Positions 26,101 to 43,728 of a DNA stretch of 64,000 bases are shown here, piece by piece (positions within the stretch are counted from its first letter, which is position 1; every line of letters begins with the position of its first letter). The notes beneath the pieces were generated by a model. That model did no database searches and was not told the origin of the DNA. It saw only the letters and a list, made by a program, of their open reading frames with translations. The translations under genes and the position numbers were made by a program. The DNA comes from Saccharothrix carnea (GTDB lineage: Bacteria; Actinomycetota; Actinomycetes; Mycobacteriales; Pseudonocardiaceae): the NCBI RefSeq assembly GCF_003014735.1, contig NZ_PYAX01000002.1, forward strand, positions 1-64,000, given 5' to 3'.

Positions 26101-27584
26101 CGCGCACCCCCGGCGAGCGCCACGCGGTCGACCTTGCCGCTGCGGGTGGTGGGGAAGCGGTCCAGGCGGGTGAAGTGCCGGGGCATCAGGTGCGGCGGCA
26201 GCGCCTCGGCCAGGTGGGCGCGCAGCGCCGTGTCGCGGACCTGCGCCAGCTCACCGGTGACGTGCGCGACGAGGTAGGCGCGCTGCTGGTCGTCGGTGGC
26301 CGCGGTGACCGCCGCGCCGGTGACTGCGGGGTGCGTCAGCAGGACCGCCTCGACCTCGGCGGGGTCGACCCGGTACCCGCGGACCTTGATCTGCCGGTCG
26401 TTGCGCCCCAAGTACTCCAGCACCCCGTCCGGCCGCCGCCGGGCCAGGTCGCCGGTGCGGTACAGGCGTGCGCCCGGTTCCCCGCACGGGTCGGGCACGA
26501 ACCGCGTCGCGGTGAGGCCCGGCTGGTCGGCGTAGCCCCGGGCCACGCCGACACCGCCGAGGTACACCTCGCCGATCTCGCCGTCCGGCACCGGCCGCAT
26601 CCCGCCGTCCAGCAGCCGTGCCACCACGTCGTCCAGCGGCGTGCCGATCAGGTCGACATCCGCCTCGGGACGTGCGGGCACCTCGTGGCGGGTGGACGTC
26701 ATGGTGCACTCGGTCGGCCCGTACTGGTTGACCAGCCTGCCCGGCACCAGCGACCGGCCGCCCGCGGCCAGGAACGGTCGCAGCGACTCGCCGCTGGTCG
26801 CCACCAGCCGCACGTCCCGCAGCGCCCGCGCCGCGCCGTCCTGGCGGGACAGGAAGGTCAGGAACGACGGGGTGGTGCTCAGGATCGTGTTGACACCGTG
26901 GGCCCGGACGGCCTCGAACAGCTCCTCGGGGCGCAGCAGCGCCGACCGGGGCAGCACAACGAGGCTGCCGCCCGCGAGCAGCGGGGCCAGGGTGTCGCGG
27001 ATGGAGGCGTCGTAGCCCAGCGGCGCCAGCTGGAGCGCCACGGTGTCCGGTCCGAGGTCGTTGTCCCGCACCGTCGACCGCAGGTAGGCCCGCAGGGAGC
27101 GGTGCTCGACCAGCACGGCGTTGGGTGCGCCGGTGGACCCGGAGGTGTGGCTGACGTAGGCCAGCGACCGGGAGTCCGCCGGCCCCCCGGGCAGCGATGC
27201 GACAGGGCCCGCGGTCCCGTCCTCTCCGACCAGGACGGTGGGTCCGGGCACGGTGAACCGCCCGGCGAGGCGACGGCTGGTCACCAGCGCCCGCGCGCCG
27301 TCCAGCAGCGCGGCGACCCGCTTGGGCGGCAGGTCGGTGTCCACGGTGAGGAAGGCGCCGTGCGCCCGCAGCACCGCCGCCATCGCGACGACCGCGTCCA
27401 CGCCGCGCTCCAGCGCGATCCCGCAGACCACCTCGGGCCCGACGCCGTGCCCGCGCAGCACGCGGGCCAGCCGGTCGGTGCGCCGGACGAGGTCGGCGTG
27501 GGTGAGCACGCAGTCGGGGGTGACGACGGCGGGGTGGTCCGGGTGGCCGGCGAGGTCGGCGGAAGCCGCGTCAGTCCTGGACAT
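26097..27584 (-). CDS. Free-standing NRPS adenylation protein
   Basis: 495 aa, a complete A domain without carrier. Core motifs: A3 'SHTSGSTGAPNAV' (146 onward), 'YDASIRD', A5 'NQYGPTE', A7 'YRTGDLARR', A8 'GRNDRQIKVRGYRVDP' and A10 'RSGKVDR' with Lys484. The A3 loop has Asn where Lys is usual (TSGSTGxPK). The hand-aligned pocket is D-A-R-S-A-S-Q-M-T-K; Asp235 indicates an alpha-amino acid, but I recognise no substrate. It overlaps the LanB-like gene upstream by 14 bases and the PLP-enzyme gene downstream by 4. It should load the free carrier protein encoded two genes downstream and may need the MbtH protein. Confidence 0.9.
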   Translation of the reverse strand: MSRTDAASADLAGHPDHPAVVTPDCVLTHADLVRRTDRLARVLRGHGVGPEVVCGIALERGVDAVVAMAAVLRAHGAFLTVDTDLPPKRVAALLDGARALVTSRRLAGRFTVPGPTVLVGEDGTAGPVASLPGGPADSRSLAYVSHTSGSTGAPNAVLVEHRSLRAYLRSTVRDNDLGPDTVALQLAPLGYDASIRDTLAPLLAGGSLVVLPRSALLRPEELFEAVRAHGVNTILSTTPSFLTFLSRQDGAARALRDVRLVATSGESLRPFLAAGGRSLVPGRLVNQYGPTECTMTSTRHEVPARPEADVDLIGTPLDDVVARLLDGGMRPVPDGEIGEVYLGGVGVARGYADQPGLTATRFVPDPCGEPGARLYRTGDLARRRPDGVLEYLGRNDRQIKVRGYRVDPAEVEAVLLTHPAVTGAAVTAATDDQQRAYLVAHVTGELAQVRDTALRAHLAEALPPHLMPRHFTRLDRFPTTRSGKVDRVALAGGAR

Positions 27585-29907
27585 GGCGGTCCCGCCCGGT
27601 CTGGTCGAAGGCGACGAAGCGCAGCTCGGAGCTGTACTTGGCGCCGGTGTGGTCGGTCAGCCACGCCTGCTCGGGGTTGGGCAGCATCTCCGACACGGTC
27701 AGCCGCGCCGAGGGGTCCTTGCGGGCCAGTCGGCGCACGGCCTTGGCCAGCACGTTGACGTACACCGGACTGTCGAAGTCGACGTAGAACGGCCGCGGTT
27801 CGGCGGGGGAGACGATAAAGACGTAGCGGGGCAGCTCGTGCTCGTCGCGCCACGCCCGCGCCCGCACGAACCGGCGGGACTCGTGCTTCTCGGCCGCGAA
27901 CTCCAGCGACTCCGCGGTGAACCGCCAGGTCTCGCGGGCGACCACCACGTTGTCGACGGTCACCCGCGGCGAGTGGTCGCCGGCCGCGCGGAGGCTGAAC
28001 CGGTCCATGATCCGCGCGGTCAGCGCGTTGCCGAACACGTCGAGCACCGGGAACACCGCGCCGTCCGGCAGCACCGCGACCAGCTCGCCGTCGCGCTCCT
28101 CGACCAGGACGTCCGCGCCCATCGCGGTGCGCGGGCGGTAAGGGTCGGCGGTGTGGTCGACCATGCCCACCAGGTAGTCCTGCGGCCGGTTGAGCGCCGG
28201 GCGGCTGCGGGTGTTCCAGCGCGGCGGCTGCTCCTTGGGCAGCATCGGCATCAGCCGGGGGCCGGGGTAGTCGACGTCGGTCTCGGCCAGCAGCTCCTCC
28301 TGGTCGGGGTGCTGCATCACGAACAGCGAGGCGCTCATGGTGTTCACGCCCACGTGCAGCTCGCCCAGCACCAGCTCGAACTCGCCGCGCTCGACCGCTT
28401 CGGCGTCCTCCGCGACGACGAACACGTCCGGGCTGATGTAACGGGCGACGTTCCAGCCCGTGGCGGGCTCCTCGAACGCCTCACGGACCTGCTCGGCGAT
28501 CGCCGCGGACGACAGCCGCACCCGCCGCGCGCCCTCGGGCGCGTCCACGATGGACTCCCAGCGGCGCTGCAACTCGGCCTGCACGCGGTCGGCGTCGGCG
28601 ATCGAGTCGGGGTGCGGCACGGGCAGGCACGCCATCCACAGTGACGCCAGGTCCACCACGGAGTGCTTGGCGCGCAACGACTCGAACGCCTCCCGCAGGT
28701 GCCCGCGGGCGATCTCGGCGTACCGGTTGGTCATCCACCGCGCCGCCGTCAGGCACTGCGCCAGCGGGGTCAGCTCGTCCAGCACGGCCGAGCCCAGCCG
28801 GGCGGTCGCGGCCCGGCGCGAGTCGGAGTAGACCAGCGCCCGGTTGGCGGAGGTCTTGGCGCCCTTCTCGCGCTGCGCCGAGGTCCGGGTGGTCTCCACG
28901 AAGTCGTTCTCCAGCGCGGACATCGCCTCCAGCAACGCGTCGGCGTCGCCCAGCGCCGCCCGCACCCGGTCCCGGCCGCGTCGCAGCACCTCGATCCGGT
29001 CCAGCGCCCGCTGCCGCACCTCCGGGTCGCCGACGCGCTCGACGATGGCGCGCAGCGCCAGGTCGGGGTGGGCGCTGGCGGGGACGTCGATGCGCCAGGT
29101 GATCCAGCGCCGGTGCAGCAGCTCGTCCAGCGCGGCGAGCACGCCGTCCAGGTCGCGGTCGAGCCGTTCGGCGATCTCCACCGGCTGGTGGGCGCCGTCG
29201 CACAGCCACAGCACGTCCTCCAGGCCGTCGGCCAGCGGGACGGCGGCGCGACCGGGCAGGCTCACCGCGCCGTCGGCGATCCTGGCGAACGACACCCGGC
29301 GCGGCGGCACCCACGGGCGCATCCCCGGCTCGGCGCCGATGACCTTGGCCAGCGCGTCGATGCCCCAGCTCGAGAAGTACACCTCCGAGCAGGCCAGGAA
29401 GTCCTCGCCCGGCACGGTGGTGATGCCGCGCGGGCCGTCCAGGTCCCAGCTGCCCCAGCCCACCGGGCCGAAGAAGCCGATGGTGTCGTTCTTGACGCAG
29501 AACCGCTGCCAGTAGTGCGCGACCAGCTCCTCGCGCTGCCGCGGCATGCTGGTGCGCCCGGCCGCGGTGGGCGTCCACGCCAGGAACGGCGCGATGCCCG
29601 AGCCGAGCACCGCCTTGTTCTGCCACGCCAGCGCCGTGCGGAACCTCGGCTGGGAGGCGATGTCCTGCAACTCGCGGGCGGTGCGCACCGCGGCCTCGTC
29701 GAAGAACGCCTCGAACTCCTCCCACTCCGCACCCGTCCACCGGTCGCGGGGCGCCACGTCGGCGAACTTGTCGGCGGCCACCCCCAGTCCCGGTGGGGCG
29801 AGGCGGAGCACACCGGCGGCCGGGAAACCCGTCCCGCGCAGGGCGAACTGGCTCCACAGCCGCCAACCGCCTCCGGGCAACAGCACCGTTCCAGCCACGC
29901 TGACCAT
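27571..29907 (-). CDS. LanB-like glutamylation-domain protein 2 (no elimination domain)
   Basis: 778 aa, a paralogue of the protein at 22615-24888. They share the opening 'PGGxWRLWxQF', the block WQRFCVKNDTIGFFGPVG (133-150 here, identical), 'RALVYSDSRRAATARLG' and a similar end ('LPNPEQAWLTDHTGAKYSSEL'). It likewise lacks the SpaB-type elimination domain, and no separate elimination gene is in the window. Two divergent copies in one operon suggest two successive acylations or a heterodimer. It follows mbtH by 27 bases and overlaps the adenylation gene. As with its paralogue, tRNA dependence is known for the family and not shown here. Confidence 0.8.
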   Translation of the reverse strand: MVSVAGTVLLPGGGWRLWSQFALRGTGFPAAGVLRLAPPGLGVAADKFADVAPRDRWTGAEWEEFEAFFDEAAVRTARELQDIASQPRFRTALAWQNKAVLGSGIAPFLAWTPTAAGRTSMPRQREELVAHYWQRFCVKNDTIGFFGPVGWGSWDLDGPRGITTVPGEDFLACSEVYFSSWGIDALAKVIGAEPGMRPWVPPRRVSFARIADGAVSLPGRAAVPLADGLEDVLWLCDGAHQPVEIAERLDRDLDGVLAALDELLHRRWITWRIDVPASAHPDLALRAIVERVGDPEVRQRALDRIEVLRRGRDRVRAALGDADALLEAMSALENDFVETTRTSAQREKGAKTSANRALVYSDSRRAATARLGSAVLDELTPLAQCLTAARWMTNRYAEIARGHLREAFESLRAKHSVVDLASLWMACLPVPHPDSIADADRVQAELQRRWESIVDAPEGARRVRLSSAAIAEQVREAFEEPATGWNVARYISPDVFVVAEDAEAVERGEFELVLGELHVGVNTMSASLFVMQHPDQEELLAETDVDYPGPRLMPMLPKEQPPRWNTRSRPALNRPQDYLVGMVDHTADPYRPRTAMGADVLVEERDGELVAVLPDGAVFPVLDVFGNALTARIMDRFSLRAAGDHSPRVTVDNVVVARETWRFTAESLEFAAEKHESRRFVRARAWRDEHELPRYVFIVSPAEPRPFYVDFDSPVYVNVLAKAVRRLARKDPSARLTVSEMLPNPEQAWLTDHTGAKYSSELRFVAFDQTGRDRHVQD

Positions 29908-29934
29908 CCCTTCCCAGCTCTCCCGAGGGCTTCG

Positions 29935-30138
29935 TCAGCCCCGTTGCCCCATCCGCTCGCGGAGGCTCCGCGGCCGCATGTCGGTCCACACCCGCTCGAT
30001 GTGGTCGAGGCAGACCGCGCGCGGCCCCTCGGTCCCGTCGGCGACCCAGCCGGGCGGCAGGTCGCGGTCGGCGGGCCAGATCGAGTACTGCTCCTCGTCG
30101 TTGGTCACGACCCGGTACACCCGCTCGTCCTGTGTCAT
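29935..30138 (-). CDS. mbtH: MbtH-like protein
   Basis: 67 aa from the ATG at 30136-30138, with GGGGAG upstream; a longer in-frame start exists but would add a non-conserved extension. Family signatures are present: 'NDEEQYSIWPADRDLPPGW' and 'CLDHIERVWTDMRP', with the three conserved tryptophans. MbtH proteins bind adenylation domains and are needed for their folding and activity. It is the first gene of the leftward operon and is divergent from the NRPS genes. It may therefore serve the free A domain and the four A domains of the NRPSs. Confidence 0.97.
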   Translation of the reverse strand: MTQDERVYRVVTNDEEQYSIWPADRDLPPGWVADGTEGPRAVCLDHIERVWTDMRPRSLRERMGQRG

Positions 30139-30320
30139 CGGCGCTCCCCGATCGGTCGGTCGCTCTCGCGTTGCCGGACCGACGATGCCGCCGGGTGGGC
30201 TGGCGCAGTAGAGAAGAACGCGCAGACGCGACGGCAACCGCGTCGTGCCGCTTCTTCCCTGGTGGGGGGCCTGTGCCGGGGAGCAGTCTTCGTCCAACTC
30301 AGCTCGCAGGGAGGCCGACA
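30139..30320. promoter_or_regulatory. Divergent promoter region between mbtH and the NRPS operon
   Basis: 182 bases separate the two divergent start codons, so both operons of the cluster start here. I see no clear -10/-35 pair. There is also no copy of the 11-bp-phased GAT(A) array found at 46311, 47664 and 51184, so direct control by the neighbouring SARP is not supported at this site. Confidence 0.55.
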
Positions 30321-33300
30321 GTGAACGAAGGCGCACCGCACACAGCGACGGACCACGGCGCGGTCTCCTCCGCGCAGCGGCGGCTGTGGTTCCTGGAACA
30401 GCTCACCCGTGGCTCCTCCGACAACCTGCTGCCGCTGGCGCTGCGCGTCCGCGGCGCGCTGGACGTGCCCGCGCTGGAGCGGGCGCTGGCCGGGATCGTC
30501 GAGCGCCACGAGGTGCTGCGCACCAGGTTCACCGCCGTGGACGGCGAGCCGGTGCCCGTGCTGGACCCGCCGGGCGCGGTCGTGCTGCGCCGCGTCGACG
30601 CCCGCGACCCGGAGGAGGTGTTCGCCCGCGAGCTGCGCCGCCCGCTGGACCTGGCGGCGGAGGCTCCGGTGCGGGCGGTGCTGGCGCGCTTCGCCGAGGA
30701 CGACCACCTGCTGCTGCTGGTCGTGCATCACATCGCCGTGGACGGCTGGTCGTGGGACGTGCTGCTGCGCGAGCTCGACGCGGGATACCGGGGCGAGGAG
30801 GTGCCCGCCCCGCACCTCCAGTACGCCGACTTCGCCGCCTGGCAGAACCAGCGGCTCACCCCGACGCGGGTCGAGCGGCTGCTCGCGCACTGGACCGGAC
30901 GCCTGACCGGGGTGGCGCCGCTGGCGCTGCCGACCGACCGCCCCCGGCCCGAGGTCTGGGACGGTGCCGTGGAACTGGTGCGCTTCCGCGTGCCCGCCGA
31001 CCTGCTCGCCCGCGTGGACACCGCCGCCCGCGAGCGCCGGGCCACCCGCTACATGCTGCTGCTCGCGGTCTACCAGTCGCTGTTGGGCCACTACAGCGGG
31101 CGCACCGACATCGCGACCTGCACCACGATGGCCGACCGGGGCGGTCCGGTGGACGTGTCGAACCTGGTCGGGCCCTTCGTCAACACCGTGGTGCTGCGCT
31201 CGGACCTGGGCGGGCGGCCGTCGTTCGACGCCCTGCTGCGCCGGGTCCGCGACGTCGTGCTCAAGGACCTCTCCCACGCCGAGGCGCCGTTCGACCGCGT
31301 GGTCGGCGCGCTGGGCATGGAGCGCGACCTGTCCCGCCACCCCCTGGCGCAGGCGTCGTTCACCCTGCTCAACACCGTCCACCAGCCGGCCGCCCTGCGC
31401 GGCCTGGACGCCGCGCTGGTCCGGGCGCCGTTGGGCGGCACCGACATGGACGTCTTCCTCGACCTCAACCTGATGCCGGACGGCAGCCTCGCCGCCCGCC
31501 TCCAGTACGCGACCGCGCTGTTCGACGACGACACGATGCGGCAGTTCGCCGACGGGTTCCTGAGCCTGCTCACCGCCGTGCTCGACGATCCCGACGCGCC
31601 GGTGGCCGACCTGGCCGCCGTCCTGCCGCCGCTGCCCGGCCGGGCCCTGCTCGACTCCTGGGGCGGTCCCACCGAGGCCCCCGCGCCCGCCACGCCGCTC
31701 GTGGTCCGCGGGCACGGAGCGGCCACGGCCCTGGTGTGCGGCGACGACGTCGTCACCTACGACCGGCTCGACGCCCTGGTGGGAGGGCTGTCCGCGCTGC
31801 TGCGCGACTCCGGGGTGCGCCGGGGCGACGCGGTGGGCGTGTGCGTGCCCCGCGGCACGTGGTCCGTGGTGGCCATGCTCGCGGTGTGGCGCGCGGGCGG
31901 CGTGCACGTGCCGCTGGACCCGGCCCTGCCGCCCGACCGGCTGGCGTTCATGGTCGCCGACGCCGACGTGCGCTGCGTCATCGGTGACGCGGACATCGCC
32001 GGGGTCCGTCGCGTGTCCGTGGCCGACGTCGTCCCCGACGCCTCCGCGCCCGTCTTGACGCCGGACCCGTCCGACCTGGCCTACGTCATCTTCACGTCGG
32101 GCTCCTCGGGCCGCCCCAAGGCGGTCGGCGTCGAGCACGGCGCGCTGGCCGCGCACGTGGCCGCCGCCCGCGACCGCTACGGCGTCACCGCCGAGGACCG
32201 GGTGCTCGCCTTCTCCTCGTTCTCCTTCGACGCCTCCCTCGACCAGCTGCTGCCCGCGCTGACCAGCGGTGCGACGGTGGTCATCCGGCCCGACGAGCAG
32301 TGGCTGCCCTCGCGGGTGCCCTCGATCGTGGCCCGGCACCGCATCACCGTGGCCAACTTCCCGCCGACCTACTGGAGCGAGCTGGCGCTGTCGCTGACCG
32401 GCGGCACGGGGCTGGAGTCGTTGCGGCTGCTCATCCTCGGCGGTGAGGCGGTCCCCACGGGAGCGCTGGCCGCCTGGCTGCGGCACGCGCCGCACGTGCG
32501 GGTGCTCAACGCCTACGGCCCCACCGAGACCGTGGTGACCGCGACCACCCATGAGCTCACCGACGCCGACCGCGCCCCCATCGGCAGGCCGCTGGGTGGC
32601 AGGCGTGTCCTCGTCGTCGACGAGCACGGTGACCCGGTCGGCCTCGGCGTCCCCGGTGAGCTGCTGGTCGGCGGACCGGAGCTGGCCCGCGGCTACCTCG
32701 GCCGCCCGGCGCTGACCGCCGAGCGGTTCGTCCCCGACCCGTCCGGGCCCGATCCAGCTGGGCGAGGCGGCAGGCTCTACCGCACCGGCGACCTCGTGCG
32801 CTGGGGCGCCGGAGGCGAACTGGAGTTCCTGGGCCGCGTGGACGACCAGGTCAAGGTCCGCGGCTTCCGGGTGGAGCTGGGCGAGGTCGAGTCGGCGCTG
32901 TCGGGCTGCCCGGGAGTGCTGGTCGCCGCCGCGGCGGTCAAGGCCGACGCCCAGGGCGGGCAGGTCCTCGTCGGCTACGTCGTCGGCGACACCGTTCCCG
33001 ACCCGGCCGCGCTGCGGGCCGAGCTGTCGCGCCGGCTGCCGCACTACGCGGTGCCCTCGGAGGTCGTGCGGCTCGACGCACTGCCCGTGACGGCCTCCGG
33101 CAAGCTCGACCGCGCCGCCCTGCCCGACCCGCGGCCCGACCGCGCCGCCACCGGTGCCGCCTACACCGCGCCGCGCGACGACGTCGAGCGCGAGATCGCC
33201 CGCATCTGGGGCGAGGTGCTGGGCGTGGAGGGCATCGGTATCGACGACGGGTTCTTCGACCTCGGCGGGCACTCGCTGCTCGCCACGATGGCCGTCTCCC

Positions 33301-36300
33301 GCATCGCCGAGCGCCTGGAGCGCGACGTGGAGCTGCGCACCCTGTTCGAGAACCCGCGCATCCGCGAGTTCGGCCCGCTGGTGGCCGCGGCCCGCCCGGT
33401 CACGACCGCCGGGATCGTCCCGGTCGACCGCGGCGGCCCGTTGCCGATGTCCTTCGCCCAGGAGCGGCTGTGGTTCCTCGACCGCATGTCCGACTCCGGC
33501 GAGGACTACGTGCTGTGGTTCTCCTGGCGGGTGCGCGGGCCGCTGGACGCCGACGCCTGGGAGGCCGCGCTGGGTGACGTCGTGGCCAGGCACGAGGTGC
33601 TGCGCACCGCCCTGGTCGAGGTCGACGGGCACCCGGTGCAGCTCGTCCACGACGACGTGCCGGTGCCGCTGGAGCGCCACGTCTGCGCCGACGTCGAGGA
33701 GGTCCGCGTGCGGGCCAAGGAGTTCGCCGCGGCGCGCTTCGACCTCGACCGCCCGCCGCTCGTCCGCTCCGGCCTGTGGGAGCTGGGGCCCGACGACCGC
33801 GTGCTGGTGCTGTCGTTCCACCACGTGGCCACCGACGGCTGGTCGAAGGACGTCGTCGTGGACGAGCTGACCCGCTCCTACACCGCCCGCCTCGCCGGGC
33901 GCGCGGCCGACCTGCCGGACGTGCCCGTGCAGTACGGCGATTACGCGGTGTGGCAACGCGGCCTGCTCGCGGCGGGCGCGCTGGACGCCCAGCTGGAGCA
34001 CTGGCGGGCGGCGCTGGACGGCGTGCCCGTGCTGGAGCTGCCGACCGACCGCCCCCGCCCGGCCACCCGGTCGGCACGGGGCGGCGCGGTGGAGGTGCCG
34101 TTGCCGCGCGAGCTGGCCGCGGGCCTCGACGAGCTGGCCCAGCGCTGCGGCACGACCCGCTTCACGGTGCTGCTGGCGGTGTTCCAGGTGGTACTGGCCC
34201 GCTGGTCGGGGCAGAACGACATCGCGGTGGGCACCCCGGTCGCCGGGCGCGGACGGGTGGAGCTGGAGCGGCTCATCGGGTTCTTCGTCAACACCGTGGT
34301 GCTGCGCGCGGACCTGTCCGGCGGACCGTCCTTCGTGGAGCTGGTGGCGCGGGTGCGCGGCACGGTGCTCGGCGCCTTCGACCACCAGGACGTGCCGTTC
34401 GAACGGCTGGTGGAGGAGCTGCGGCCCGAGCGCGACCCGTCGCGCAACCCGCTGTTCCAGGTGATGTTCGACGTGCAGGAGAGCGCGGTGTCCACCGGGA
34501 TGGCCGCGCCGGGCCTGGAGTTCGAGGGCTTCACGCTGCCCTGGGAGTCGGCGAAGTTCGACCTGACGGCGACCTTCCTGCTCGACCCCGACCGGTTCTC
34601 GCTGGACGTGGAGTACAGCGCCGACCTGTTCGACGAGGCGTCCGCGGCGCGGCTGGCGGAGCACGTGACCCGCGTGCTGCGGGCCGTGGTCGCCGACCCG
34701 CACACCGACGTCGCCCGGCTCGACCTGCTCTCCGCGCGGGAACGCGCCGCGCTGACCGCCGCGCCACCGGTCGTGCCGACGCCGCCGCTGAGAGTCTCGG
34801 GGAACGCGGGGGACGCCGCGCTGGTGTGCGGCGAGCGGACCGTGACCTACGGCGAGCTGGGCGCGCTGGTCGGCGGTCTCGCCTCCGCGCTGGTCGACGC
34901 GGGCGTGCGTCGCGGCGACCCGGTCGGTGTGTGCCTCGGCCGGGGCGTGTGGTCGGTGGCGGCGATGCTCGCGGTGTGGCGGGCCGGCGGCGCGTACGTC
35001 CCGCTGGACCCGAAGTTCCCGTTGGAGCGGTTGCGGTTCATGCTCGCGGAGGCGGGCGCGCGGCTGGTGGTCGCCGACGACGGCACGGCGGGCGCGCTGG
35101 CCGGACTGGAGGTCGGGATCGTCCCGGTCGAAGGTGTCGTGCCCGCTGCCCGGCCCGACGCCGAGGTGATCCCCGCCGACGTCGACCCCGGCGACCTGGC
35201 CTACGTCATCTTCACCTCCGGCTCCACCGGGCGACCCAAGGCCGTGGGCGTCGACCACGGCCCGCTCGCCGCGCACGTGGCCTCCGCCCGGGACCTGTTC
35301 CGCCTCACGTCCGCCGATCGGGTGCTGTCGTTCGCCTCGCTGTCCTTCGACGCCTCGCTGGAGCAGCTCCTGCCCGCGCTGAGTGTCGGCGCCCGCGTGG
35401 TGCTGCGGCCCGACGAGGTGTGGTCGGTGGACGAGCTGGCCGCCGAGGTCCGCTCGCACGGCGTCACCGTCGCCGAGCTCACCCCGTCGTACTGGGAGGA
35501 GGTCGTGGCCCGCCTCGGCGACCTGGCCGGCGACCTGGCGTCGCTGCGGCTGCTGGTCACCGGCGGCGAGGCGCTGCCCGCCACCCCGCTGGGCCGCTGG
35601 TTCGAGCTGCTGCCGCACGTCCCGGTGGTCAACACCTACGGCCCCACCGAGTCGGTGATCTCCGCCACCGCCCACGTGGTCACCGCGCCGGTCGCGGGCC
35701 GCGTCCCCATCGGCGTCGCGCTGGGCGCGCGCACCCTGCACGTGGTCGACACCCTCGACCAGCCGGTGCCAGACGGCGTCCCCGGCGAACTCCTCGTCGG
35801 CGGACCGGAGCTGGCCCGCGGCTACCTCGGCCACCCCGACCTGACCGCGCAGCGGTTCCCGGCCAACCCGTTCGGCGCGGGCCGCGTCTACCGCACCGGC
35901 GACCTCGTGCGCCGCCTGCCCGGTGGGGAGCTGGAGTTCCTCGGCCGGGTGGACGACCAGGTCAAGATCCGCGGGTTCCGCATCGAACCCGGCGAGGTCG
36001 AGGCGGTGCTGCAGGGGTGCGCCGGTGTGCGCGGCGCGGCCGTGGTGGTCCGCGAGGTCCGGGGCGACCGCGCCCTGGTCGCCTACGCCGCCGGTGACCA
36101 CCTCGACGGCGACCGGCTCGCGGCGTGGTGCCGCGACCGGCTCCCCGCCTACCTGGTGCCCTCGGCGTTCGTGGTGCTCGACGCCCTGCCGCTCACCGTG
36201 CAGGGCAAGCTCGACACCGCCGCCCTGCCCGCCCCCGACGTCCCCGCGACGGCCGAGTTCGTCCCGCCCACCTCACCCACCGAGGTGGTCCTCGCCCAGA

Positions 36301-36560
36301 TCTGGGCCGAGGTGCTCGGGGTGGAGCGGGTCGGCCTGCACGACGATTTCTTCGCGCTGGGGGGCCACTCCATGCGCGCCGTGGCCGCCGCTTCCAGGGT
36401 GCGCGCCGCGTTCGACTGCGCCATCGCGGTGCGCGAGCTGTTCGAGAACCCCACCGTCGCGCTGCTCGCGGCCGAGGTGGAACGCCTGCTGGTCGAGCAG
36501 ATCTCCGCGATGAGCGACGACGAGATCGACCTGTCCCTGTCGCTTGACGCCGCATTCTGA
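30321..36560 (+). CDS. NRPS 1: C-A-T-C-A-T
   Basis: 2079 aa from the GTG at 30321 (GGGAGG 6 bases upstream; the frame is open further left, but homology starts here). Domains: C1 with HHIAVDG at 136-142; A1 with A3 loop '[12 protein letters not shown]' from 591 and 'NAYGPTE' at 730; carrier 1 'GGHSL', Ser985; C2 with HHVATDG at 1167-1173; A2 with '[12 protein letters not shown]' from 1631 and 'NTYGPTE' at 1771; carrier 2 'GGHSM', Ser2017. Hand-aligned pockets are D-A-D-N-I-G-A-V-T-K and D-A-E-E-V-G-T-I-S-K. The acidic residues suggest basic or polar side chains, but this is uncertain. It begins with a C domain, so it needs an upstream donor, plausibly the free A and carrier proteins. NRPS 2 follows after 22 bases. 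Confidence 0.95.
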   Translation: MNEGAPHTATDHGAVSSAQRRLWFLEQLTRGSSDNLLPLALRVRGALDVPALERALAGIVERHEVLRTRFTAVDGEPVPVLDPPGAVVLRRVDARDPEEVFARELRRPLDLAAEAPVRAVLARFAEDDHLLLLVVHHIAVDGWSWDVLLRELDAGYRGEEVPAPHLQYADFAAWQNQRLTPTRVERLLAHWTGRLTGVAPLALPTDRPRPEVWDGAVELVRFRVPADLLARVDTAARERRATRYMLLLAVYQSLLGHYSGRTDIATCTTMADRGGPVDVSNLVGPFVNTVVLRSDLGGRPSFDALLRRVRDVVLKDLSHAEAPFDRVVGALGMERDLSRHPLAQASFTLLNTVHQPAALRGLDAALVRAPLGGTDMDVFLDLNLMPDGSLAARLQYATALFDDDTMRQFADGFLSLLTAVLDDPDAPVADLAAVLPPLPGRALLDSWGGPTEAPAPATPLVVRGHGAATALVCGDDVVTYDRLDALVGGLSALLRDSGVRRGDAVGVCVPRGTWSVVAMLAVWRAGGVHVPLDPALPPDRLAFMVADADVRCVIGDADIAGVRRVSVADVVPDASAPVLTPDPSDLAYVIFTSGSSGRPKAVGVEHGALAAHVAAARDRYGVTAEDRVLAFSSFSFDASLDQLLPALTSGATVVIRPDEQWLPSRVPSIVARHRITVANFPPTYWSELALSLTGGTGLESLRLLILGGEAVPTGALAAWLRHAPHVRVLNAYGPTETVVTATTHELTDADRAPIGRPLGGRRVLVVDEHGDPVGLGVPGELLVGGPELARGYLGRPALTAERFVPDPSGPDPAGRGGRLYRTGDLVRWGAGGELEFLGRVDDQVKVRGFRVELGEVESALSGCPGVLVAAAAVKADAQGGQVLVGYVVGDTVPDPAALRAELSRRLPHYAVPSEVVRLDALPVTASGKLDRAALPDPRPDRAATGAAYTAPRDDVEREIARIWGEVLGVEGIGIDDGFFDLGGHSLLATMAVSRIAERLERDVELRTLFENPRIREFGPLVAAARPVTTAGIVPVDRGGPLPMSFAQERLWFLDRMSDSGEDYVLWFSWRVRGPLDADAWEAALGDVVARHEVLRTALVEVDGHPVQLVHDDVPVPLERHVCADVEEVRVRAKEFAAARFDLDRPPLVRSGLWELGPDDRVLVLSFHHVATDGWSKDVVVDELTRSYTARLAGRAADLPDVPVQYGDYAVWQRGLLAAGALDAQLEHWRAALDGVPVLELPTDRPRPATRSARGGAVEVPLPRELAAGLDELAQRCGTTRFTVLLAVFQVVLARWSGQNDIAVGTPVAGRGRVELERLIGFFVNTVVLRADLSGGPSFVELVARVRGTVLGAFDHQDVPFERLVEELRPERDPSRNPLFQVMFDVQESAVSTGMAAPGLEFEGFTLPWESAKFDLTATFLLDPDRFSLDVEYSADLFDEASAARLAEHVTRVLRAVVADPHTDVARLDLLSARERAALTAAPPVVPTPPLRVSGNAGDAALVCGERTVTYGELGALVGGLASALVDAGVRRGDPVGVCLGRGVWSVAAMLAVWRAGGAYVPLDPKFPLERLRFMLAEAGARLVVADDGTAGALAGLEVGIVPVEGVVPAARPDAEVIPADVDPGDLAYVIFTSGSTGRPKAVGVDHGPLAAHVASARDLFRLTSADRVLSFASLSFDASLEQLLPALSVGARVVLRPDEVWSVDELAAEVRSHGVTVAELTPSYWEEVVARLGDLAGDLASLRLLVTGGEALPATPLGRWFELLPHVPVVNTYGPTESVISATAHVVTAPVAGRVPIGVALGARTLHVVDTLDQPVPDGVPGELLVGGPELARGYLGHPDLTAQRFPANPFGAGRVYRTGDLVRRLPGGELEFLGRVDDQVKIRGFRIEPGEVEAVLQGCAGVRGAAVVVREVRGDRALVAYAAGDHLDGDRLAAWCRDRLPAYLVPSAFVVLDALPLTVQGKLDTAALPAPDVPATAEFVPPTSPTEVVLAQIWAEVLGVERVGLHDDFFALGGHSMRAVAAASRVRAAFDCAIAVRELFENPTVALLAAEVERLLVEQISAMSDDEIDLSLSLDAAF

Positions 36561-36582
36561 GACGAACCGGACGGAGCCCGTC

Positions 36583-43724
<7,142 letters not shown>

Positions 43725-43728
<4 letters not shown>

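Noticed and set aside
24890..26107. Single long protein covering the PLP gene region and the carrier
   Set aside because: Upstream of 25144 this frame is Arg/Gly-rich antisignal over the PLP enzyme; the carrier has its own ATG and GGAGG site.
22615..29907. Reading the LanB-like genes as a classical lanthipeptide cluster
   Set aside because: No LanC cyclase, no elimination domain and no nearby Ser/Thr/Cys-rich precursor are visible in the window.
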